Assembly: GCA_900467745.1 (NCBI GenBank)
Contig: UBQW01000009.1
Coordinates: forward strand, 1 to 64,000
DNA: 64,000 nucleotides
Source of the DNA: Hyphomicrobiales bacterium
GTDB taxonomy: Bacteria; Pseudomonadota; Alphaproteobacteria; Rhizobiales; Rhizobiaceae
Direction of reading: 5' to 3'
Positions within the stretch are counted from its first letter, which is position 1. The number at the start of each line of letters is the position of its first letter. The notes beneath the pieces are model-generated. The model was given only the letters and a program-made list of their open reading frames with translations, ran no database searches and was not told where the DNA came from. Positions 1 through 9,066 of the stretch are shown here, piece by piece. Position numbers and translations under genes: made by a program.

Positions 1-90
1 GACTGACTTGATGAGGGAGCGTTGGGGACTTGCGCCCGACCTAAAGGAAGGCCTTCGCTGTTCCATCTCACGACACCACATCAATCCCCA

Positions 91-117
91 AAAGAAAACG
101 GGGCCAATCGGCCCCGT
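91..117 (-). terminator. Rho-independent terminator of cysHDN
   Basis: An 8-bp perfect stem, ACGGGGCC / GGCCCCGT with loop AATC, lies just past the cysN stop. Read leftward it is followed by a T-rich run (TTTTCTTTT). It is the likely 3' end of the cys operon. Nothing else is seen in bases 1-90. Confidence 0.75.
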
Positions 118-131
118 CTCATGTCGTCATC

Positions 132-1616
132 TCAGATGTCGCCGCCAGCGTTGGTCCAGAGGTTGGCGGCCTCCGCCGCCGTCATCCGGCGCACCTCCGC
201 TTCGTCGCGGCGGCTGGAAAACAGCTCGCTGGCCATGATCTGGTCGGCGAGATCGGCCGGCAGTGAGAGGATCACGCGGCCGTCGCCGCTGTGAAGGCCG
301 CCGAGCTCCGAGCGCTTGCCCGTCACCATGCCGCCGGCCACCGTGTTGTTGGTCTCCGGATCGATCAGGATGAAGGCACCCGAGGAGCGGTTCTGCTCAT
401 AGGGGTCGAAGATCGCCGCTTCGTCGAAGGTCAGATGCACCTTGCCGATGGCGTTCATGTAGAGCGTCTCGGCCGAGGTCCAGGTGCCGGTCTTCAGCTG
501 CAGCTGCGCGACGGGCTGAACCTGAACGCGCTGGCGGCGGCTGCCACTCTTCAGCCAGTAGCGCTTGCCGGCTTCGATGCCCTCGGGCTGCAAGGCCACG
601 ATCTGTGCGTCGAAGGACAGGCCCACCTGCGGCTGGCTGTCGATCGAAACGATCATGTCGCCGCGCGCCACGTCCACCTGGCGGTCGAGCACCAGCGTGA
701 TCGCATCGCCCGCGACCGCCGCGTTGCGCACGAGATCGAAGGTCACGATCTTGGTGACATTGGCGACCATGCCGGACGGCAGGATCATGACGCTGTCACC
801 CGGCTTTACAGAGCCGCCGGCAACCGTGCCCTGATAACCGCGAAAGCTTTCGCCCGGACGCGACACGCGCTGCACGGAAAGGCGGAAGCCGACCGTCTGC
901 GACGAGCGCACGGTGGCAAGCTCCAGCGTTTCCACCAGCGTCGGGCCGGCATACCACGGCATCGAAGCCTCGCCGGAATAGACGACGTTTTCGCCCTTCA
1001 GCGCCGACATCGGGATCGCCGTGATCTGCTTGACGCCGAGCGACAGCGCGAATTCGCGGAATTCGTGGACGATCTTGTCGAAGCCGGCGCGATCGTAGTT
1101 CGTGAGGTCGATCTTGTTGACCGCGAGCACGAACTGCTTGATCCCGAGCAGCGAGGCGATCGTCGCGTGACGGCGCGTCTGCTCGAGAATGCCGGCGCGG
1201 GCATCGACCAGCAGGATCGCGAGGTCCGCCGTGGATGCGCCGGTCGCCATGTTGCGGGTGTACTGCTCGTGGCCGGGGGTGTCGGCAACGATGAAGGAGC
1301 GCTTGTCAGTCGCGAAATAGCGATAGGCGACGTCGATGGTGATGCCCTGTTCGCGCTCGGCCTGCAGGCCGTCGAGAAGCAGCGCGAAGTCGGGCAGGCC
1401 GAGATCGTTCTGCTTACCGGTGGAATCGCGGCGCAGCGTCGCTGCCTGGTCTTCCTTGACAGCCTTGGTGTCCCAGAGCAGGCGGCCGATCAGCGTGGAC
1501 TTTCCGTCATCGACGCTGCCGCAGGTGATGAGGCGCAACGGTCGCGTGTCGCGCACGGCCTGGGCGGGCTCGGCGGCGGGGGCGGCGATGGCGCTTGCTG
1601 TTGCTGCTGCAGTCAT
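132..1616 (-). CDS. cysN: Sulfate adenylyltransferase subunit 1 (CysN, GTPase)
   Basis: CysN is the GTPase subunit of ATP sulfurylase; with CysD it makes adenosine 5'-phosphosulfate (APS) from sulfate and ATP in the cytoplasm. The N-terminal half carries the EF-Tu-like G domain: P-loop GSVDDGKST, switch motif DTPGHEQYTRN and the NKID guanine-specificity motif; beta-barrel domains follow. At 494 residues it ends after these domains, so it is a plain CysN and not the CysN-CysC (NodQ-type) fusion with APS kinase. The ATG at 1616 is chosen because cysD stops one base earlier in transcription; the frame is open further upstream inside cysD, but that extension is not CysN-like. It is the last gene of cysH-cysD-cysN and is followed by a terminator. 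Confidence 0.95.
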   Translation of the reverse strand: MTAAATASAIAAPAAEPAQAVRDTRPLRLITCGSVDDGKSTLIGRLLWDTKAVKEDQAATLRRDSTGKQNDLGLPDFALLLDGLQAEREQGITIDVAYRYFATDKRSFIVADTPGHEQYTRNMATGASTADLAILLVDARAGILEQTRRHATIASLLGIKQFVLAVNKIDLTNYDRAGFDKIVHEFREFALSLGVKQITAIPMSALKGENVVYSGEASMPWYAGPTLVETLELATVRSSQTVGFRLSVQRVSRPGESFRGYQGTVAGGSVKPGDSVMILPSGMVANVTKIVTFDLVRNAAVAGDAITLVLDRQVDVARGDMIVSIDSQPQVGLSFDAQIVALQPEGIEAGKRYWLKSGSRRQRVQVQPVAQLQLKTGTWTSAETLYMNAIGKVHLTFDEAAIFDPYEQNRSSGAFILIDPETNNTVAGGMVTGKRSELGGLHSGDGRVILSLPADLADQIMASELFSSRRDEAEVRRMTAAEAANLWTNAGGDI

Positions 1617-1617
1617 C

Positions 1618-2571
1618 TCAGAAATATCCTTCACGCTTCTTTTTCTCCATGGAGCCGGACTGGTCGCGGTCGATGGCGCGGCCCTGGCGTTCGGAGACAG
1701 TGGCAATTTCAAGTTCGGCGATAATGTCGTCCATCGTCGTGGCGGTGGACTTGATCGCGCCCGTCAGCGGGAAGCAGCCGAGCGTGCGGAAGCGAATGAA
1801 GTCTTCCTGCTTGGTCTCGCCGGGCAGCAGTTCCAGGCGCGGATCGGTCGCATCGATCATCATGCCGTCGCGTTCGACGAAGGGACGCTTGGCGGCGAAA
1901 TAGAGCGGCACGATCGGAATGTTCTCGGCCTGAATGTAGCGCCAGATATCGACCTCGGTCCAGTTCGACAGCGGGAAGGCGCGCACGCTCTCGCCGCTGC
2001 GGATCTGGCCGTTATAGATGTTCCAGAGCTCGGGGCGCTGGTTGCGCGGATCCCAGCGGTGGTCGGGCGTGCGGAAGGAGTAGATGCGCTCCTTGGCGCG
2101 GCTGGCCTCCTCGTCGCGCCGCGCGCCGCCGAAGGCCGCATCGAACTTGCCGGCATCGAGCGCATTGCGCAGCGCTTCCGTCTTCATGATGTCGGTGTAG
2201 CGCGCCGAGCCATAGGTGAACGGCGTGATGTCTTCGGCCGCACCGCGCGGATTGATGTGCTCGATCAGGTCGAGATCATATTCCTTCACGATTTTGTCGC
2301 GGAAGGTGATCATCTCGGCGAACTTCCAGCCGGTGTTGACGTGCAGCAGCGGGAAGGGCACGCGGCCGGGATAGAAGGCCTTGCGCGCCAGGTGCAGCAG
2401 CACGGAGCTATCCTTGCCGATCGAGTAAAGCATCACGGGACGCTCGAACTCGGCCGCCACTTCGCGGAAGATATGAATGGATTCGTTTTCGAGCGCCTTC
2501 AGATGAGGGTCGAGCGGCGGCTTGGTGCTCTGCGGATTGCTGAGTTCCGTATCCGGACGGCTATCGGGCAT
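1618..2571 (-). CDS. cysD: Sulfate adenylyltransferase subunit 2 (CysD)
   Basis: CysD is the catalytic subunit of ATP sulfurylase and belongs to the PP-loop ATP pyrophosphatase family. The PP-loop appears as [15 protein letters not shown] near residue 50, and the C-terminal part holds the conserved stretch [12 protein letters not shown]. The length of 317 residues is slightly above the usual ~300 because of an N-terminal extension (residues 1-20). It lies 108 bp downstream of cysH and one base from cysN, consistent with translational coupling of the two ATP sulfurylase subunits. Confidence 0.96.
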   Translation of the reverse strand: MPDSRPDTELSNPQSTKPPLDPHLKALENESIHIFREVAAEFERPVMLYSIGKDSSVLLHLARKAFYPGRVPFPLLHVNTGWKFAEMITFRDKIVKEYDLDLIEHINPRGAAEDITPFTYGSARYTDIMKTEALRNALDAGKFDAAFGGARRDEEASRAKERIYSFRTPDHRWDPRNQRPELWNIYNGQIRSGESVRAFPLSNWTEVDIWRYIQAENIPIVPLYFAAKRPFVERDGMMIDATDPRLELLPGETKQEDFIRFRTLGCFPLTGAIKSTATTMDDIIAELEIATVSERQGRAIDRDQSGSMEKKKREGYF

Positions 2572-2679
2572 GTCTTACTCCAGACTTCGATCATTCGCGT
2601 GCACTTGGCCCGGAATGCAATGAGACGATGCATCGGGGAGCGCCGGCGGCTGCCGCGCTCTGATCCCGATGCCGAGGGG

Positions 2680-3423
2680 TTACTGTTGGATGGAAATGGC
2701 GGACGCCTCTTCAGCCACGTGCAGGCCGCATTCGCGCGTCTGGTCCTGTTCCCACCACCAGCGGCCGGCGCGCTCGGGCTCGCCGGGCTTGATGGCGCGG
2801 GTACACGGCTCGCAGCCGATCGACGGGTAACCGCGCGCATGCAGCGGGTTGATCGGCACACTGTTGTCGGCGACATAAGCCTTGATGACGTCGATGTCCC
2901 AGTCGGCCAGCGGATTGACCTTCAGGAGATGGCGATCGGCATCATATTCGGCGAACGGCGTTTCAGAGCGATTGGCCGATTGGCCACGACGCAGGCCGGT
3001 GATCCAGATGGTTGCCCCATTGAGCGCGCGCGCAAGCGGCTTCAGCTTGCGCACGCCACAACAGGCATGCCGGCCTTCGACGCTCTCGTAGAAACCGTTG
3101 AGGCCGTATTGCGCCGCATAGGCGTCGATATCGGCCTGCTCGGGCTCGTAGCGGCTGATGTGGATGTCGTACTGCTTTTCCGTCTCGTCGATCAGGTTGA
3201 GCGTCTCGGCAAAGAGGCGGCCGGTCTGCAGCGTCACGACGTCGATCGGCAGTCTGTGATTGCCGATCTCGGCGGTAATGACCTGGTCTTCGATACCAAG
3301 CGACGTCGTGAACACCACCCGCCCGCCGAGGCCGGCAACGAACGACAGGCGTTCGGCCAGAGATAGGCTTGCAAGCTTCGTGTTCAGCGTTTCCGCTTCT
3401 TCGATTGTATGAGCAACAGTCAT
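2680..3423 (-). CDS. cysH: Phosphoadenylyl/adenylyl-sulfate reductase (CysH, APS-reductase type)
   Basis: This enzyme reduces activated sulfate to sulfite with thioredoxin or glutaredoxin. The 247-residue protein has the PP-loop-like segment FTTSLGIEDQVI (residues ~38-50), the pair CCGVRKLKPL and the later GCEPCT, i.e. the two Cys-Cys/Cys-x2-Cys groups that bind a [4Fe-4S] cluster, then the C-terminal ECGLH with the catalytic cysteine. These cluster cysteines are the mark of APS reductases as opposed to E. coli-type PAPS reductases, and they agree with the lack of an APS kinase domain in the neighbouring cysN. It is the first gene of the leftward operon and diverges from an Rrf2 regulator. 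Confidence 0.93.
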   Translation of the reverse strand: MTVAHTIEEAETLNTKLASLSLAERLSFVAGLGGRVVFTTSLGIEDQVITAEIGNHRLPIDVVTLQTGRLFAETLNLIDETEKQYDIHISRYEPEQADIDAYAAQYGLNGFYESVEGRHACCGVRKLKPLARALNGATIWITGLRRGQSANRSETPFAEYDADRHLLKVNPLADWDIDVIKAYVADNSVPINPLHARGYPSIGCEPCTRAIKPGEPERAGRWWWEQDQTRECGLHVAEEASAISIQQ

Positions 3424-3835
3424 GGGAATCCTGTCCTAGATGTTGACAGGAGTATCGCAGCTTGGGGATGGAGAGGACAGAAACAGGCGTTTCGAAAGCG
3501 GGCTGGAAAGGAGCAAATATCTCTCCCCGGCCGCTGCAATGCAGAAAAGCAGCCGCGCCGGCACGGATGGCCAGCGTCGCGCCCTAATCTCTATTGATTT
3601 AGTAGAGTTACACGTCGCCTGTCAATCGTAAATGTGATTTGATACTTGCAGGGCCGCTTTTTCGGTTAAATTCGAAATTGCTGAATTGAGATCAAAAACA
3701 AGGCTGAAAAGCCTGTCTCTCAGGGGTTTTGCGCGCTTGTTCAAACTATGTTCATCCAGCGCGTGAGATAGAAAGAAAAAGAAGAGTTCCGCCGGGCGCG
3801 ATCAGTGTCCGCCGCTTGTGTGTCGATGGCTGAAA
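3424..3835. promoter_or_regulatory. Divergent control region between cysH operon and Rrf2 regulator
   Basis: This 412-bp stretch holds no convincing gene. It is GC-rich near cysH and AT-rich towards the regulator. It must contain the promoters of both divergent units. The clearest internal symmetry is CTCTA-N9-TAGAG (3589-3607), listed separately. Confidence 0.6.
3589..3607. promoter_or_regulatory. Candidate Rrf2 operator upstream of cysH
   Basis: Inverted repeat CTCTA-TTGATTTAG-TAGAG in the AT-rich part of the cysH/Rrf2 divergent region, about 165 bp upstream of the cysH start. Rrf2-family regulators bind short dyads of roughly this size. Assignment to the adjacent regulator is inference from position. 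Confidence 0.35.
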
Positions 3836-4279
3836 ATGATTACGCAGAAGGCGAAATATGCGCTTAGGGCGCTCACCGTTCTGGCCGAGGCCGATGACGG
3901 CGAACCTGTGATGATCTCCGATATCGCGGCGCAGCAGAAGATACCGAAGAAGTTCCTCGAGCAGATCCTTCTCGACCTCAAGCACCAGGGCATCGTCGTC
4001 AGCCGCCGCGGTAAGCAGGGCGGCTATCTGCTCCTGAAGCCGGCCGACATGATCACCTTCGGCGAAGTGCTGCGCATCATCGACGGCCCGATCGCCCCGC
4101 TGCCCTGCCTGTCGATCACCGCCTACCGCAAGTGCGACGATTGCGACGGCGAGCAGAACTGCGAAATCCGCCACGTCTTCGCCAAGGTGGCCGACGCCAC
4201 CCGCAAGGTGCTGTTCTCCACCACCATCGCCGACGCCGTGGCGCCGCGCGGCGCCGAAGTCACGCGGATGCTGGCATAA
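3836..4279 (+). CDS. Rrf2 family transcriptional regulator (probable cysteine/sulfur regulator)
   Basis: A 147-residue Rrf2 protein. The N-terminal winged helix (KAKYALRALTVLAE, then ISDIAAQQKIPKKFLEQILLDLKHQGIVVSRRG in pieces) is characteristic, and the C-terminal half carries four cysteines, PLPC and CDDCDGEQNC, at the place where IscR/NsrR/RirA-type members ligate an Fe-S cluster. The ATG at 3836 gives the family's usual start (MITQKAKYAL); an upstream in-frame ATG at 3818 would add six unrelated residues. It is transcribed away from cysHDN, which makes it a good candidate for a CymR-like sulfur-assimilation regulator. Which signal it senses is not visible from sequence. Confidence 0.88.
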   Translation: MITQKAKYALRALTVLAEADDGEPVMISDIAAQQKIPKKFLEQILLDLKHQGIVVSRRGKQGGYLLLKPADMITFGEVLRIIDGPIAPLPCLSITAYRKCDDCDGEQNCEIRHVFAKVADATRKVLFSTTIADAVAPRGAEVTRMLA

Positions 4280-4356
4280 GGGGCGGTTTGCTGAGCAGGT
4301 GATATCTGCGGTCTCGTGCTAAAGTAGCCCGAAGAACGCGCTGTTGGGCTCGGTCG

Positions 4357-4587
4357 ATGGAAATCCTGGTTGATATCAGCGACGAAGATCTTAAAGCGCT
4401 AGATGAAGTCGCGGCGCGCATAAAGGTGTCGCGCGGGGCGCTTCTGTCGAATGCTGTCAGCCAGTTCGTGAGCCAAGCGTCGAGGGGCGCACGGAGCGAG
4501 GCATTCGGCCTATGGAGAAACCGAACGATCGATGGTCTGGCCTGTCAGAACGAGATCAGGTGCGAGTGGCGAGACAAAACCCCTTAA
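4357..4587 (+). CDS. Orphan VapB-like ribbon-helix-helix antitoxin
   Basis: A 76-residue protein with an N-terminal RHH DNA-binding segment (MEILVDISDEDLKALDEVA, then KVSRGALLSNAVSQFV) and the C-terminal motif AFGLWRNRTIDGLACQNEIRCEW, which matches the toxin-binding tail AFGLW..R..DGL.YQ..LR.EW of VapB antitoxins paired with PIN-domain VapC. No PIN domain follows: the next reading frame encodes another antitoxin-like protein and then the convergent betA gene. It is therefore most likely the remnant of a vapBC locus, or an orphan acting in trans. Confidence 0.7.
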   Translation: MEILVDISDEDLKALDEVAARIKVSRGALLSNAVSQFVSQASRGARSEAFGLWRNRTIDGLACQNEIRCEWRDKTP

Positions 4588-4647
4588 AAGCGAAGGTTTC
4601 CACGTCGCCGATTGTCCTGCATTCTGGGTGGAAATGGCAACGCTGAG

Positions 4648-4917
4648 ATGGATGCCGTGAAACCCGCAAGCCCCTCTGCAATCGACCTCGTGCCCGACTT
4701 GCGCGCCGCCGCCGAAAGCGTCTTGCGGGACGGCGAGACGTTGCAGGCCTTTGTCGAAGGCGCCATGCGCGCTCGGATCGAGCGCCGCCAGTTCATTGCA
4801 CGCGGCCTTGCCTCCGCAGAAGAGGCAAGGCGGACCGGCGTGTATTACACCGCCGAGGAGGTCTTTGCCGAATTGAGAGCAAAGCTCGACAAGGCACGGG
4901 CCGCAAAACCGAAATAG
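4648..4917 (+). CDS. Antitoxin-like small protein (YlcI/YnfO-like)
   Basis: An 89-residue protein whose sequence (SVLRDGETLQAFVEGAMRARIERRQF, then ARGLASAEEARRTGVYYTAEEVFAELRAKLD in pieces) resembles short antitoxins normally followed by a RelE/ParE toxin. The start at 4648 (MDAVKPASPSAIDL) is chosen because residues of the longer version from 4612 look non-coding; neither start has a strong ribosome-binding site. No toxin gene follows; betA converges 11 bp downstream. It may have lost its partner. Family assignment is by general resemblance. Confidence 0.55.
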   Translation: MDAVKPASPSAIDLVPDLRAAAESVLRDGETLQAFVEGAMRARIERRQFIARGLASAEEARRTGVYYTAEEVFAELRAKLDKARAAKPK

Positions 4918-4928
4918 GGCATTCAGCC

Positions 4929-6581
4929 CTACCGATCACTCACTTCCCAGCGCGGATTGATCCAAGGCTCCTGGTTGGAGCGCGGCAGCGGCTGCTTGCC
5001 GAGGATGTGATCGGCGGCCTTCTCGCCGGTCATGATCGACGGGCCGTTGAGGTTCCCATAGGTCACATGCGGGAAGATCGAACTGTCGGCGACGCGCAGG
5101 CCATCGACGCCGATGACCCGCGTCTCCGGATCGACCACCGCCATCGGATCGTCCTTGGCGCCCATCTTGCAGGTACCGCAGGGGTGGTAGGCGCTTTCCA
5201 GGTGCTCGCGCAGGAAAGCGTCGATCTGATCGTCGGTCTGGACGCTCTCGCCCGGCTGGATTTCGGCGCCGCGATACTTGTCGAAGGCTTGCTGGCCGAA
5301 GATCTCGCGGGTGAGCCGTACGCAGTGGCGGAACTTCTCCCAGTCCTCGGGGTGGCTCATATAATTGAAGCGGATAAGCGGATCGGCCTTCGGATCGGCG
5401 GAGGCGAGCGTCACGTTCCCCCGCGATTTCGACAGGTTATAGCCGACATGCACCTGGAAACCGTGGCTCTTGGCCGCCGCCTTGCCGTCATAGCTGATCG
5501 CGACAGGCAGGAAGTGATACTGGATATCCGGTTGCTTGACGCCGGGGGCTGAGCGCAGGAAGGCGCAGGCCTCGAACTGGTTGGAGGTGCCGAGACCCGA
5601 CTTGGTGAACATCCACTGCGCGCCGGCCACGCCCTGCCAGAACCAGGGAAGCCAGGAATAGAGCGAGACCGGCTTGGTCGAGACCTGCTGGAAGTAGAAT
5701 TCCATATGGTCCTGCAGGTTGGCGCCGACGCCCGGCCGGTCGGCCTTCACCTCGATCCCCATCTCCTTCAGATGCGCCGCCGGGCCGATGCCGGAGAGCA
5801 TCAGCAGCTTCGGCGAATTGAACGACGAGGCCGAGACGATCACCTCGCGGTTCGCCTTGATCACCTCGACCTTGCCGCCACGCTCGATCTCGACGCCAAC
5901 AGCCCGGCCGTTTTCGATCACGATCCTGCGGGCAAGGCCGTAGACCAGATCGACATTCGTCCGCTTCAGCGCCGGCTTCAGATATGCTGACGCAGCCGAC
6001 CACCGGCGCCCCTGAAAGATCGTCTGCTCCATCAGCCCGAAGCCTTCCTGCTTCGAGCCGTTATAGTCGTCCGTCGCCTCAAAGCCCGCCTGCTTGCCGG
6101 CCTCGATAAAGGCGTGGAACAGCGGGTTGCGGAAGCCGCCGCGCTGCACATGCAGCGGCCCGTCCGTCCCGCGCCATCCCTCTTCGCCGCCATGGCTGTG
6201 TTCCATCCGCTTGAAGTAGGGGAGCACATCGGCATAGGCCCAGCCATTGGCGCCGAGCGCCTCCCAGCGGTTGTAATCCTCCGCATGCCCGCGCACATAG
6301 ACCATGCCGTTGATCGACGACGACCCGCCGATCACCTTGCCGCGCGGCGCGGTGATGCGGCGGTTGTTGAGGTTGGGCTCTGGCTCGGAAAGATAGCCCC
6401 AATTGTAGCGCTTCATGCTCATCGGCCAGGCAAGAGCCGCCGGCATCTGGATAAACGGCCCGAAATCCGACCCACCGGCCTCGATGACGATAACACTGTT
6501 CTTGCCGTCTTCGGAGAGACGATAGGCAAGCGCCGAGCCCGCCGAGCCGGAACCGATGATGACGAAATCTGCCTGCTGCAT
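4929..6581 (-). CDS. betA: Choline dehydrogenase
   Basis: BetA is a membrane-associated FAD enzyme of the GMC oxidoreductase family that oxidises choline to betaine aldehyde, the first step of glycine-betaine synthesis for osmoprotection or carbon use. The 550-residue protein starts with the Rossmann motif [17 protein letters not shown], has the GMC signature [19 protein letters not shown] near residue 80, and the C-terminal catalytic region HPCGTCKMG and [20 protein letters not shown]. It is the last gene of the leftward bet operon, separated from betB by a RIME palindrome, so its expression may be uncoupled from betIB. Confidence 0.96.
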   Translation of the reverse strand: MQQADFVIIGSGSAGSALAYRLSEDGKNSVIVIEAGGSDFGPFIQMPAALAWPMSMKRYNWGYLSEPEPNLNNRRITAPRGKVIGGSSSINGMVYVRGHAEDYNRWEALGANGWAYADVLPYFKRMEHSHGGEEGWRGTDGPLHVQRGGFRNPLFHAFIEAGKQAGFEATDDYNGSKQEGFGLMEQTIFQGRRWSAASAYLKPALKRTNVDLVYGLARRIVIENGRAVGVEIERGGKVEVIKANREVIVSASSFNSPKLLMLSGIGPAAHLKEMGIEVKADRPGVGANLQDHMEFYFQQVSTKPVSLYSWLPWFWQGVAGAQWMFTKSGLGTSNQFEACAFLRSAPGVKQPDIQYHFLPVAISYDGKAAAKSHGFQVHVGYNLSKSRGNVTLASADPKADPLIRFNYMSHPEDWEKFRHCVRLTREIFGQQAFDKYRGAEIQPGESVQTDDQIDAFLREHLESAYHPCGTCKMGAKDDPMAVVDPETRVIGVDGLRVADSSIFPHVTYGNLNGPSIMTGEKAADHILGKQPLPRSNQEPWINPRWEVSDR

Positions 6582-6612
6582 GATGTTCCCTTATATTTTT
6601 TGTGGAGCCGGT

Positions 6613-6731
6613 GGCCCCCTCATCCGGCTGCCGCCACCTTCTCCCCGCCGGGGAGAAGGAATGTGCCGCACCGTCTCGTTCCCCCTTCTCCCCAGCGGGG
6701 AGAAGGTGCCCGTAGGGCGGATGAGGGGGCC
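6613..6731. repeat. RIME-type palindromic intergenic element (betB-betA)
   Basis: A 119-bp element bounded by the inverted repeat GGCCCCCTCATCCG ... CGGATGAGGGGGCC. Inside are two hairpins, CCTTCTCCCCGCCGGGGAGAAGG and CCTTCTCCCCAGCGGGGAGAAGG in pieces. The pattern fits the Rhizobium-specific intergenic mosaic elements described for Rhizobium and Sinorhizobium. Because it lies in transcribed spacer, it could affect transcript stability or act as an attenuator. Confidence 0.8.
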
Positions 6732-6764
6732 GCACGGCAAAGCCGAAAAGGCATCAACCGAATA

Positions 6765-8228
6765 TCAATAAGGCGCCTGAACCGGCCCCGTGCCGACATA
6801 AACCGTCTTCAGCTCCGAATAATGCTCCAACGCGGCAATCGAGTTCTCGCGGCCGAAGCCGGATTGCTTGGAGCCGCCGAAGGGGATTTCGACCGGGCAG
6901 AGATTGTAGGTGTTGATCCACAGCGTGCCGGCCTCAAGCTGGTCGACCACCCGGTGGGCGCGGCTCATGTCTGCGGTGAAGACGCCGGCCGCAAGGCCGA
7001 ATTCCGTGGCGTTGCCGCGCGCGATGACTTCCGCCTCGTCCTCGAAATCGAGCACGCACATGACAGGCCCGAAGATCTCCTCGCGGGCGATCGTCATCTC
7101 GTCGGTCACATCGGCAAACACCGTCGGCTGCACATAATAGCCTTCGCCCGAGACATTGTTTGGAATGCCGCCACCGACCACCAGCGTCGCACCCTCGGCC
7201 TTGCCCTTCTCGATGTATTGGAGAACCTTCTCGCGCTGCGCCCACGAGACCATCGGGCCGATCTGCGTTGCCTCGTTCATGGGATCGCCGATCGCCATCG
7301 CCTCGGTGCGCGCCTTCAGCCGCTTCAGGAATTCGCTTTTGATATCCTTCTGCACGAAGACGCGGGTGCCGTTGGAGCAGACCTGGCCGGTCGAATAGAA
7401 GTTGCCGAGCATGGCGCCGCCCACCGCACTGTCGATATCGGCGTCGTCAAAGACGATCAGCGGCGATTTCCCGCCGAGCTCCATCGTCACATGCTTGAGA
7501 TTGCCGGCCGCTGCCGCTGCCACCTTGCGGCCCGTCGGCACCGAACCGGTCAGCGAGACCTTGGCGACATCGGGATGGTTGACGAGCAGCGGGCCGGTAT
7601 CGCGGTCGCCCTGGATAACGTTGAAGAGCCCCTTGGGCAGGCCGGCCTCGATCAGGATCTCGGCGATCTTCAGTGCGCCGAGCGGTGTGTTCTCGGACGG
7701 CTTGAACACCATGGCGTTACCTGCGGCAAGCGCTGGTGCTGCCTTCCAGCAGGCGATCTGCTGCGGATAGTTCCAGGCGCCGATGCCGACGCAGACGCCG
7801 AGCGGCACGCGCTTGGTATAGGCGAAATCGCCGCCAAGCGGGATATAGGAGCCGTTGAGGGCCGCAGCGACCACGCCGCCGAAGAACTCGAAGCTGTCGG
7901 CGCCGGAGGTCGGGTCGGCAACGATGGTTTCCTGGATCGGCTTGCCGGTGTCGAGCGTTTCGAGCTCCGAGAGTTCGCGGTTGCGCTCACGCATGATGTC
8001 GGCGGCCCGCTTCAGGATGCGGCCGCGCGCCGTCGGGCTCATCGCCGCCCATTCCGGCTGGGCGCGCTTGGCCACGGCGATCGCTTTTTCGACGATGGCG
8101 GGCGTGGCGGCGTAAAGCCGTGCGATGACCTCTCCGGTTGCCGGATAAAGGCTTTCGATCACGGTGCCTGCATCGTCCTCGACATATTCGCCATCGATGA
8201 AGTGCGATGCTGTGGGCTGGGCTCTCAT
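6765..8228 (-). CDS. betB: Betaine aldehyde dehydrogenase
   Basis: BetB oxidises betaine aldehyde to glycine betaine with NAD(P)+. The 487-residue sequence is a full-length aldehyde dehydrogenase: cofactor loop [20 protein letters not shown] in the first half, KPSENTP, the general-base region MELGGKSP, and the catalytic cysteine in [12 protein letters not shown]. The C-terminus ([21 protein letters not shown]) is typical of BetB. Its start lies directly after the betI stop (1-base gap), so betI and betB are coupled. The choline sulfatase gene betC, which sits between betI and betB in some rhizobia, is not present. Confidence 0.96.
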   Translation of the reverse strand: MRAQPTASHFIDGEYVEDDAGTVIESLYPATGEVIARLYAATPAIVEKAIAVAKRAQPEWAAMSPTARGRILKRAADIMRERNRELSELETLDTGKPIQETIVADPTSGADSFEFFGGVVAAALNGSYIPLGGDFAYTKRVPLGVCVGIGAWNYPQQIACWKAAPALAAGNAMVFKPSENTPLGALKIAEILIEAGLPKGLFNVIQGDRDTGPLLVNHPDVAKVSLTGSVPTGRKVAAAAAGNLKHVTMELGGKSPLIVFDDADIDSAVGGAMLGNFYSTGQVCSNGTRVFVQKDIKSEFLKRLKARTEAMAIGDPMNEATQIGPMVSWAQREKVLQYIEKGKAEGATLVVGGGIPNNVSGEGYYVQPTVFADVTDEMTIAREEIFGPVMCVLDFEDEAEVIARGNATEFGLAAGVFTADMSRAHRVVDQLEAGTLWINTYNLCPVEIPFGGSKQSGFGRENSIAALEHYSELKTVYVGTGPVQAPY

Positions 8229-8229
8229 G

Positions 8230-8928
8230 TCAGATGTCCTTGCGGTGCTTGAGTTCGCTTTCCCTTCTCCCCTCGGGGAGAAGGTGGCCTGAAAGGCCGG
8301 ATGAGGGGGCCGCGTTCTCGGCCTTGCGGTTGTCCATGTCGGGAGGCAAATGGCGGGCCAACTGTATCGTCACATAATCCTCCGTCAGCGCAATCGAGGC
8401 TTCGGCGCCGACACGCGTCGAGCCGAGACTCTGGCGGATGTAGAGCCCGTCGATCATCGCGGCCACGCCTTCGGCGATATGCTCCGCGACATCGGCGGGG
8501 CAGAGCGGCTTCAGATTGGCGACGAGGTTGGAGCGCAGGCGCCTCGCATAGATGACGAGGAAGCGGCGCGTCTCTTCCGAGCGCTGCGCCTCGGCGTAAA
8601 AGGCAAGCCAGGCGGCGATCGTCTGCGGCGCGAACTGGTCGGCGTGGAAGCTGACGCTGATCACCGCCGAAAGCCGCGCGCGGGGCGTGGCGGCTGCCTT
8701 CAGCGCCGTCACCGCGTCGTCGCGCAACTGCTTTAGAAGCGAGCGGATCGTTTCGATCAGCAGCTGTTCCTTGCTGCCGAAATAGTGGTGCGCGAGCGCC
8801 GGTGAAACGCCGGCCCGCTTGGCGATTTCGGACATGGTGACGCTGAGCGAGCCGTGATCCCCGATCACGCGCAGCGCTGCATCGACGAGCGCCTTGCGGC
8901 GCATCGGTTCCATTCCGACTTTCGGCAC
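8230..8928 (-). CDS. betI: Choline-responsive repressor BetI with RIME-encoded C-terminal tail
   Basis: BetI is a TetR-family repressor that releases the bet promoter in response to choline. The GTG at 8928 is the start: it gives [19 protein letters not shown], the usual BetI beginning, with AGGAG nine bases upstream. The helix-turn-helix is [26 protein letters not shown]. The normal protein ends near [23 protein letters not shown]; here about 25 more residues ([20 protein letters not shown] and following) are encoded by a RIME-like palindrome that has removed the original stop. The tail is probably unstructured. Autoregulation through the upstream dyad is likely. Confidence 0.93.
   Translation of the reverse strand: MPKVGMEPMRRKALVDAALRVIGDHGSLSVTMSEIAKRAGVSPALAHHYFGSKEQLLIETIRSLLKQLRDDAVTALKAAATPRARLSAVISVSFHADQFAPQTIAAWLAFYAEAQRSEETRRFLVIYARRLRSNLVANLKPLCPADVAEHIAEGVAAMIDGLYIRQSLGSTRVGAEASIALTEDYVTIQLARHLPPDMDNRKAENAAPSSGLSGHLLPEGRRESELKHRKDI
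8262..8312. repeat. Partial RIME element inside the betI 3' end
   Basis: Contains the hairpin CCTTCTCCCC-TC-GGGGAGAAGG followed by GGCCGGATGAGGGGGCC, the same modules as the 119-bp element upstream of betA. It is in frame with betI and supplies the last codons of that gene. Confidence 0.75.
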
Positions 8929-8960
8929 GGTCTTTCTCCTGCAATACGGCCAGCATAATT

Positions 8961-8980
8961 TTGATTGACTGATCAATCAA
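8961..8980. promoter_or_regulatory. BetI operator
   Basis: A perfect dyad, TTGATTGA-CTGA-TCAATCAA, lies 32 bp upstream of the betI start. It matches the TTGATTGA-type palindromes known for BetI in other proteobacteria, so autorepression of betIBA is expected. The site may also overlap signals for the divergent HdeD gene. Confidence 0.8.
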
Positions 8981-9066
8981 TAAAAATCTGATCGCCTTTT
9001 CCGTAAGATATCTCTTTCCATCCGCCGTTTCCGCGCCATGTTCAATGAACAACCGGGAGGTGCATG

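Noticed and set aside
1336..3366. A 676-codon open frame opposite cysN-cysD-cysH
   Set aside because: Crosses three real genes; no domain.
6613..6731. RIME palindrome considered as an insertion-sequence end or MITE
   Set aside because: No target-site duplication or transposase was seen, and the modules match the rhizobial mosaic-element pattern.
6114..8252. A 712-codon open frame opposite betA-betB
   Set aside because: Spans two convincing genes and the RIME element; composition reflects antisense codon bias.
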